Positions 15,302 to 20,003 of a stretch of 20,003 nt of DNA are shown piece after piece. Numbering within the stretch: position 1 is the stretch's first letter; every line of letters begins with the position of its first letter. The DNA is taken from positions 1-20,003 of the forward strand of contig CAJQSU010000016.1 of the NCBI GenBank assembly GCA_905616435.1. The letters run 5' to 3'. The position numbers and the translations under genes were made by a program. Origin of the DNA: an uncultured Candidatus Pelagibacter sp. (GTDB taxonomy: Bacteria; Pseudomonadota; Alphaproteobacteria; Pelagibacterales; Pelagibacteraceae). The notes under the pieces were generated by a model. It had not been told where the DNA came from and searched no databases. It was given only the letters and a program-made list of their open reading frames with translations.

Positions 15302-16147
15302 TTATAACTTTAAATATTCTAACAAAAACTTTGTGGCAATTATTAATAAAAATATCCCAAAAAATATACTAACTTTATTTTTATCAATTCTATGAACTGT
15401 TCTCGCTCCAATCCTTGCCATAAAAGTTGTAATAGGAATAAAGATTAAAAAAGCTGGAATATTTAAAAAGCCTATACTTAATGGTAGGTTGGTTTTTAAA
15501 TAACTGCCTGAAATTAAAAAACCTATGGCTCCAAATAAAGAAATTAAAAAACCAATTGCTGCAGCACTGCCGATTGCTCTATTGATTGAATAACCAAAAA
15601 ATTTCAATATTGGTACATTCATTACAGCACCACCGATACCCATTGGAGCTGATATAAAACCTACTATAAATCCTAAAATGATTTTTAAATATAATTCAAT
15701 TTTAATTACTACATCATTTTCTTTTTCTTTTAGTAGCAATAAATAAATACCAAGTAAAAATATTATTATTGAAAAAAATAAAACTAATGATTTGGTTTTT
15801 AATGATGCTGCAAATATTGTTCCTGATATCACCCCTAATACAACAAAAATTCCATAACTTTTAACAATGTCAAAATCAACAGCTTTAAATTTATGATGAG
15901 TTAAAACAGACACTGTCGATGTTGGAATAATAATAGCAAATGATGTTCCAACAGCTAAATGCATTATATATTTTTGGTCAATTCCAAGAGAGCCAAAGAT
16001 GTAGTATAGAAATGGCACTGTTATTAAACCTCCACCTATGCCAAATAAGCCTGCCACAAAACCTACCGGTACTGCTGTTAATACCATTAATAAAACAAAA
16101 TAACTATATTCGTTTATTAAAATCGTACTAAGCAGATTGGCCCACAC
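15302..16147 (-). CDS. TauE/SafE (TSUP) family membrane permease
   Basis: A 281-residue inner-membrane protein with about eight hydrophobic segments. It shows the family's internal duplication: GFVAGLFGIGGGLITVP (29-45) and GFISAPMGIGGAVMNVP (163-179), each with the GxGGG-like loop and following proline. Members export sulfite, sulfoacetate and other small organic anions; the substrate here cannot be read. The start is GTG at 16145-16147, overlapping the dusA stop by 20 bases; an in-frame ATG at 16087 would begin inside the first membrane segment and seems less likely. It is the last member of the MFS-rpoZ-dusA run on the minus strand. The 177 bases after it, before the coiled-coil gene, hold nothing I can name. 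Confidence 0.87.
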   Translation of the reverse strand: MWANLLSTILINEYSYFVLLMVLTAVPVGFVAGLFGIGGGLITVPFLYYIFGSLGIDQKYIMHLAVGTSFAIIIPTSTVSVLTHHKFKAVDFDIVKSYGIFVVLGVISGTIFAASLKTKSLVLFFSIIIFLLGIYLLLLKEKENDVVIKIELYLKIILGFIVGFISAPMGIGGAVMNVPILKFFGYSINRAIGSAAAIGFLISLFGAIGFLISGSYLKTNLPLSIGFLNIPAFLIFIPITTFMARIGARTVHRIDKNKVSIFFGIFLLIIATKFLLEYLKL

Positions 16148-17120
16148 TTGTATCTAAATTGTTATATTTAATTTTATCCATTATATGATCAATTTTTTTA
16201 ACGTCTGCATCTCGAACACACATATTTTCACTTAAATATCTTTTCCAATAACTTGCTCCTGTTTGACCGTGAAATAAACCTAATGTGTGTCTCATAATCT
16301 GATTTAATCGGGTTCCCTTCTTTAACTCATCTTTTATATAAGGAATTAATTGTTCAATTACATCTTGTCTACTTGGAATGTCATGATTATTAAAAATTTC
16401 TTTTTCAATTTCAGCTAATAAATATGGAGTATGATAAGCGGCTCTTCCAATCATTACGCCATCTGTTCTCTTTAAGTGATGTTTGATTTCATTAACTGCA
16501 GAAATACCTCCATTAATTATTATCTCCTCATCTGGAAAATCTTCTTTTAACTTATAAACATAATCATATTTTAATGGTGGTATATTTAAATTTTGCTTTG
16601 GAGTAAATTTACCTAACATTGCTTTTCTAGCGTGAATTATAAAAGTTTTTATTCCTGTATTTTTTAAAGTTGAAATAAATTTAAATAAATTCTCATAATC
16701 TTCAACATCATCATATCCAATCCTGGTTTTAATTGTTATTGGAAGGTTTGTGACTGACTGCATTTTACTTAAACAATCTGAAACCAAATTTGGTTCTTTC
16801 ATCAAACAAGCACCAAATTTATTTTTTTCTACTTTTTTACTAGGACAACCCAAATTTAAATTTATTTCATCATATCCAAAATCTTCACCAATTTTAGTTG
16901 CTTCAGATAAAAGTTTTGGTGAAGAGCCACCCAATTGAAGAGCTACTGGTTTTTCATTAATATTAAATTCTAACAATCTTTTTTTATCACCTCTATTGAT
17001 TGCTTCATCTACAATCATTTCAGTATAAAGGAGTGTATTTTTTGATATTAATCTTAAAAAATATCTTTCATGCCTGTCTGTGCAATCCATCATGGGTGCA
17101 ACTGATACTTTCCTATTCAT
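16128..17120 (-). CDS. dusA: tRNA-dihydrouridine synthase A
   Basis: FMN- and NADPH-dependent enzyme that reduces uridines in the tRNA D-loop (positions 20/20a for DusA). The 330 residues show the DusA opening VSVAPMMDCTDRHERYFLR (5-23), LLYTEM (30-35), VALQLGGSSP (59-68), NLGCPS with C92, FGACLM (102-107), an IHARKAMLGK block typical of the A subgroup, and the FMN-phosphate region MIGRAAYHTPYLL. The W of MDWTDR is replaced by C. The ATG is at 17118-17120. It lies 22 bases downstream of rpoZ and overlaps the TSUP gene by 20 bases. Subfamily assignment is clear from the N-terminus. Confidence 0.95.
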   Translation of the reverse strand: MNRKVSVAPMMDCTDRHERYFLRLISKNTLLYTEMIVDEAINRGDKKRLLEFNINEKPVALQLGGSSPKLLSEATKIGEDFGYDEINLNLGCPSKKVEKNKFGACLMKEPNLVSDCLSKMQSVTNLPITIKTRIGYDDVEDYENLFKFISTLKNTGIKTFIIHARKAMLGKFTPKQNLNIPPLKYDYVYKLKEDFPDEEIIINGGISAVNEIKHHLKRTDGVMIGRAAYHTPYLLAEIEKEIFNNHDIPSRQDVIEQLIPYIKDELKKGTRLNQIMRHTLGLFHGQTGASYWKRYLSENMCVRDADVKKIDHIMDKIKYNNLDTSVGQSA

Positions 17121-17142
17121 ACTTAATCTCTATATGATTTTA

Positions 17143-17721
17143 TTATGTATTTGAAGTCTCGTTATCTTCAGAATTGACTTCTGTTTCAGATTCTTGTTTG
17201 TTTTCTGTTTCAGCTTCTTGTTTGTTTTCTGTTTCAGCTTCTTGTTTGTTTTCTGTTTCAGAAACGTTTACTTCTTTAAAAATTTTTTCTTCATTAACTG
17301 ATTCTTCAACACTAGGTTCTGCTGTTTTTGAAGGTTCAGCTAAATTATCTTGTGAAACTTGGATTTTTTCTGGAGCTTTTCTAGCTCTTTTAGATGGTAG
17401 AATTGGTGTTCCACTTTTTGAAATTTCACCTTTATACAAACTTTCAAAATCATCACCTACTTCTTCATCATCTTCAGATCCATCCTCAACTTGCTCAACA
17501 TGTTTTCTTAATTTATAAACTGCACTTTCAGTTAGATCTGAAACTTTAATTTTATCTTCAGCTATTTCTCTTAGCGAAATTACTGTGTTTTTATCATTAT
17601 CTTTATCTAATGTAGGCTCAACTCCTGAATTTAATTGGGTCGCTCTTTCTTTAGCGACTAAAACTAGTTCATAAGGACTGTCAACTTTGTCGATGCAGTC
17701 TTCTACGGTAACTCTTGCCAT
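17143..17721 (-). CDS. rpoZ: RNA polymerase omega subunit with a long acidic C-terminal tail
   Basis: Small subunit that helps fold and assemble beta-prime into RNA polymerase. The N-terminal [26 protein letters not shown] and [11 protein letters not shown] match omega of alphaproteobacteria. I chose the ATG at 17719-17721 (MARVTVED), eight codons inside the longest open frame, because the family starts there. The core ends near residue 80; about 110 further residues are acidic, Glu/Asp/Ser/Thr-rich and probably disordered, making 192 residues in total against 91 in E. coli and roughly 120-135 in many alphaproteobacteria. The tail ends with three copies of an eight-residue [12 protein letters not shown] repeat. 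A Lys/Arg patch ([10 protein letters not shown]) interrupts it. It lies 44 bases after the MFS gene and 22 before dusA. No spoT follows it here. Confidence 0.9.
   Translation of the reverse strand: MARVTVEDCIDKVDSPYELVLVAKERATQLNSGVEPTLDKDNDKNTVISLREIAEDKIKVSDLTESAVYKLRKHVEQVEDGSEDDEEVGDDFESLYKGEISKSGTPILPSKRARKAPEKIQVSQDNLAEPSKTAEPSVEESVNEEKIFKEVNVSETENKQEAETENKQEAETENKQESETEVNSEDNETSNT
17179..17261. repeat. 24-bp tandem repeat in the rpoZ tail
   Basis: Three full 24-base units (17179-17202, 17203-17226, 17227-17250) and an 11-base partial unit. The three full units differ at one base only, so the array is recent or kept uniform. Each unit encodes eight residues, so copy changes keep the reading frame. 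Confidence 0.9.
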
Positions 17722-17765
17722 GGGCGAGTATGTACACCTCGGCATTTAAAAATGCAAGTTTTTTT

Positions 17766-18971
17766 CTAAATTATTAAGGGATTTAGCCTTTTTCTAATTA
17801 AAAATAGCAACACTAAAGATACAAAGATATAAGCTCCAGATACAGCGGCTATATCACTTACTGAAAAACCAATATCTATCAAAAATCCGAACAAGGCTGT
17901 ACCAAAAGCAGTGGCAAAAACCATCAAAGCAGTTGTTAAAGCCTTGATTGATCCAAGATGCTTAACACCATATAGTTCTGCCCAAGTAGAAGAACCTAAT
18001 ATATTGGCAAATCCATTAGAAATTCCTACTAATCCTAAAAATATAAAAGCTGTAATTGGGGTATCAAAATAAAATAATACAATCACAGATATCAAGAGTG
18101 GGATATTCATATAAATTAAAAGTTTTCTGCTTGTAAACTTATCTATCAAAAATCCAGAAATAAACAAAGTTAGCACTGAAAGAATTGAGTAAGACATAAA
18201 TGACTGAGCAATTATATAAGGTCCCCAACCTTTCGAAGTTTGAATAAAAGATTGAAAAACAGCAAAGCCAGTAAAAATCCATGGCATTGCGAGCATATTT
18301 AAACAAACTATATAAAATCTGTAATCTTTTATTACATCACTCCTTTTCCACTGTTTTATTTCAATTTCATCAATATTTTCATCATTAATTTCTCTTGAGT
18401 CTAAATTTAAATTTTTAATTAACAAAAAAGAAGCAGCGGGTAAAACTAGTAAAACTATAATTGAAAATATAAACCAAAGATTTTTCCAATCTGTGATTGT
18501 TAGTAAGTAAACCATCAAAATTGGTAAAATAAATTCTGCAGATGACAAGCCAAACCAACTGAGACTCAAAGCTCTACCTCTTGTTTTTGTAAAATACCTT
18601 GAAATAGTTGTTGATGCAGTATGAGACATCATACCCTGCCCAGAAAATCTCATAAGAAATATTGCAATAAAGAGTAAAAAAACTGATGAAACTTTTGAAA
18701 AGAAAAAACATGCAAAAGATAAAAGTATAGTAACAAAAAAAGCAAACTTAAAAATATTTACATCATCAATTTTTTTTCCAACCCAAATTAATAAAAAACT
18801 ACTACACAAAGTTGCTGATGCATAAATTGAGCCAAATTGTCCATGGGTAATAGATAGAGCCTCTCTAATACTAAGGTTAAATAGTCCTAGAAAATAACTC
18901 TGTCCAAAACTAGAAAAAAATGTAAAGATAAATCCAAATAGAATTACTTTAAACTTCATATTGTTAAACAT
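17766..18971 (-). CDS. MFS transporter
   Basis: A 401-residue inner-membrane carrier with about twelve hydrophobic segments in two halves, split by a charged cytoplasmic loop (about residues 190-220, rich in Asp/Glu/Asn then KQWKRSD). The MFS signature region between segments 2 and 3 reads WVGKKIDD, and the equivalent in the second half is FLIDKFTSRK. Overall it resembles monocarboxylate/oxalate-type MFS proteins, but the substrate is not recognisable. ATG at 18969-18971; another ATG at 18959 gives a protein four residues shorter. Neither has a clear Shine-Dalgarno. It starts only 14 bases from the divergent dehydrogenase start. It may be co-transcribed with rpoZ, 44 bases downstream. Confidence 0.85.
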   Translation of the reverse strand: MFNNMKFKVILFGFIFTFFSSFGQSYFLGLFNLSIREALSITHGQFGSIYASATLCSSFLLIWVGKKIDDVNIFKFAFFVTILLSFACFFFSKVSSVFLLFIAIFLMRFSGQGMMSHTASTTISRYFTKTRGRALSLSWFGLSSAEFILPILMVYLLTITDWKNLWFIFSIIVLLVLPAASFLLIKNLNLDSREINDENIDEIEIKQWKRSDVIKDYRFYIVCLNMLAMPWIFTGFAVFQSFIQTSKGWGPYIIAQSFMSYSILSVLTLFISGFLIDKFTSRKLLIYMNIPLLISVIVLFYFDTPITAFIFLGLVGISNGFANILGSSTWAELYGVKHLGSIKALTTALMVFATAFGTALFGFLIDIGFSVSDIAAVSGAYIFVSLVLLFLIRKRLNPLII

Positions 18972-18985
18972 AGGAAATAAAAATC

Positions 18986-19855
18986 ATGTCTTGTAATGTT
19001 GCTTTCATAGGTCTTGGGGTAATGGGCTACCCAATGGCTGGATATATATCAAAAGCCGGGCACAATGTAACTGTTTTTAATCGAACCAAATCTAAAGCTG
19101 AAAAATGGATTGGTGAATACAAAGGTAAAGTAGCTGACACACCAGCTGAAGCTGCTAAAGATTCAGAGTATATTTTTACCTGTGTTGGAAATGATAGTGA
19201 TTTAAGAGAAGTTACGTTTGGTGACAATGGTATATTTAAAACAATTAAAAAAGGTTCTGTTTATATTGATAATACTACAGCGTCTGCAACGATTGCTAGA
19301 GAAATTTATGAATATGCTAAAAAAAATGGTGTTGGCTCTTTGGATGCACCTGTATCTGGTGGTCAAGCTGGAGCAGAAAATGGTGCACTAACAGTTATGA
19401 TTGGTGGGGATCAAAAAGACTTTGATAAAGCTAAAGATAAAATCGATTGTTACAGTAAGAAAATGAAGTTACTTGGTAATGCTGGAAGTGGACAGCTTGC
19501 GAAAATGGTTAATCAAATTTGTATTGCTGGATTAGTTCAGGGATTGTCAGAAGCTATTAACTTTGGAATGAAGGCTGGATTAAATATGGAAGATGTTATT
19601 GAAGTTATTTCAAAAGGTGCTGCTCAATCTTGGCAAATGGAAAATAGGTATAAAACAATGATTGATGATAAGTTTGATTTTGGCTTTGCTGTAGATTGGA
19701 TGAGAAAAGATCTTAAAATTGCAATGGATGAAGCTAAAAATAATGGATCACTTTTACCTGTGACTGAATTAGTTGATAAATATTACTCTGAAGTTCAAGA
19801 AATGGGTGGTAAAAGATGGGATACTTCAAGTTTAATTAAAAGATTAAGAAAGTAA
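18986..19855 (+). CDS. Beta-hydroxyacid dehydrogenase (3-hydroxyisobutyrate dehydrogenase / GLYR family)
   Basis: NAD(P)-dependent oxidoreductase acting on small beta-hydroxyacids or their semialdehydes. The 289 residues show the Rossmann motif GLGVMG (9-14), NRT at 32-34, substrate-binding DAPVSGG (120-126), and the catalytic lysine K173 in GSGQLAKMVNQ. The Asn-Arg-Thr after the second beta strand, rather than an acidic residue, points to NADP(H) use, as in glyoxylate/succinic-semialdehyde reductases; 3-hydroxyisobutyrate or tartronate-semialdehyde activity remains possible. ATG at 18986 with AGGAA 9 bases upstream. It is followed 6 bases later by a flavoprotein gene in the same direction, and is divergent to the MFS gene. 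The exact substrate is unresolved. Confidence 0.88.
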   Translation: MSCNVAFIGLGVMGYPMAGYISKAGHNVTVFNRTKSKAEKWIGEYKGKVADTPAEAAKDSEYIFTCVGNDSDLREVTFGDNGIFKTIKKGSVYIDNTTASATIAREIYEYAKKNGVGSLDAPVSGGQAGAENGALTVMIGGDQKDFDKAKDKIDCYSKKMKLLGNAGSGQLAKMVNQICIAGLVQGLSEAINFGMKAGLNMEDVIEVISKGAAQSWQMENRYKTMIDDKFDFGFAVDWMRKDLKIAMDEAKNNGSLLPVTELVDKYYSEVQEMGGKRWDTSSLIKRLRK

Positions 19856-19861
19856 TATCGT

Positions 19862-20003
19862 ATGCAACCAGCATACTACGAAGATTTCATTGAAATAAAG
19901 AAGAAGATCTGGCTGATGTTGGATGATGCAATTACCAATCGAGGATCTCAATTTAGAATACCAACTTTTATTTGTGGTGACCAATTTGATTTTGATGGAA
20001 GAA
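19862..20003 (+). CDS. Pyridoxamine-5'-phosphate-oxidase-like flavoprotein, N-terminal part (cut by window edge)
   Basis: An open frame of 47 codons starts at the ATG at 19862, six bases after the dehydrogenase stop, and runs off the window. The visible MQPAYYEDF, then KKKIWLMLDDAITNRGSQF and RIPTFICGD, FDGR fit the start of the FMN-binding split-barrel family (Pyridox_oxase type), where W..L..A..xR..xFxxP is followed by an Arg of the FMN/RTVVLR strand. The strand itself is beyond the window, so assignment rests on the opening only. It is probably co-transcribed with the dehydrogenase. Confidence 0.55.
   Translation, partial: MQPAYYEDFIEIKKKIWLMLDDAITNRGSQFRIPTFICGDQFDFDGR

Noticed and set aside
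15263..15307. 14-codon plus-strand frame in the spacer after the TSUP gene
   Set aside because: Too short, lacks a ribosome binding site, and runs into the convergent TSUP stop; no support beyond an ATG.
17174..17518. 114-residue plus-strand frame with repeated Ser-Cys-Leu-Phe segments
   Set aside because: It is the antisense shadow of the rpoZ tail repeats; low-complexity repeats read open on both strands.
17742..17765. Terminator-like hairpin (GCATTT/AAATGC) followed by a T run on the plus strand just upstream of rpoZ
   Set aside because: The stem has only two GC pairs and no plus-strand gene precedes it; on the minus strand, where transcription runs, no U tract follows.
1..20003. CRISPR arrays, tRNA/rRNA genes, insertion sequences, toxin-antitoxin pairs or phage genes
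   Set aside because: Looked for repeated spacered units, T-loop-like GTTCGA sequences, transposase motifs and terminal inverted repeats; none were seen.

Overview
This window looks like a piece of a streamlined, very AT-rich alphaproteobacterial genome, most likely Pelagibacterales (SAR11). The grounds are the low GC, adenine-rich codons, gaps of mostly 0-60 bases, frequent TTG/GTG starts, and protein sequences that match alphaproteobacterial/SAR11-type versions of NrdAB, DusA, RpoZ, class II DAHP synthase and NAD synthase. I place it by recognition, not by a database search. No tRNA, rRNA, CRISPR array, insertion sequence or phage gene was seen, and no stretch over 300 bases lacks a gene.

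Layout. Bases 1-3896 (minus strand) hold a run read as glmU-acetyltransferase domain, glmS, class II DAHP synthase, nadE (cut by the window edge). Bases 3966-8226 (plus strand) hold gph followed by a tightly coupled methylcitrate-cycle operon prpD-prpB-prpC. Bases 8227-11812 (minus strand) hold nrdA-nrdB (class I ribonucleotide reductase) and a small SAM methyltransferase. A phosphohexomutase gene runs divergently from nrdA on the plus strand, and the shared intergenic region carries a probable pair of NrdR boxes. Bases 13527-18971 (minus strand) hold, in reading order, an MFS transporter, rpoZ, dusA, a TauE/SafE-type permease, an unrecognised charged coiled-coil protein and a HIT-family hydrolase. 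Bases 18986-20003 (plus strand) hold a beta-hydroxyacid dehydrogenase and the start of a pyridoxamine-phosphate-oxidase-like flavoprotein.

How the genes fit together. GlmS, the acetyltransferase half of GlmU and a phosphohexomutase supply amino-sugar precursors of the cell envelope. PrpD/PrpB/PrpC oxidise propionyl-CoA to pyruvate and succinate. NrdA/NrdB make deoxynucleotides. The rest is housekeeping: transcription, tRNA modification, NAD synthesis, 2-phosphoglycolate salvage and transport.

Most notable points. (1) The DAHP synthase is in frame but lacks about 146 internal residues, including a PEP-phosphate-binding arginine, while every other ligand spacing is intact. (2) GlmU is present only as its acetyltransferase domain. 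(3) RpoZ has a long acidic tail with a 24-bp tandem repeat. (4) The nrdB ribosome binding site is embedded in the codons of the NrdA redox tail. (5) A coiled-coil protein of unknown function has long homopolymer runs at its 5' end. I found no clear sign of a defence system, gene cluster for a novel pathway or mobile element; the window is mainly core genome.
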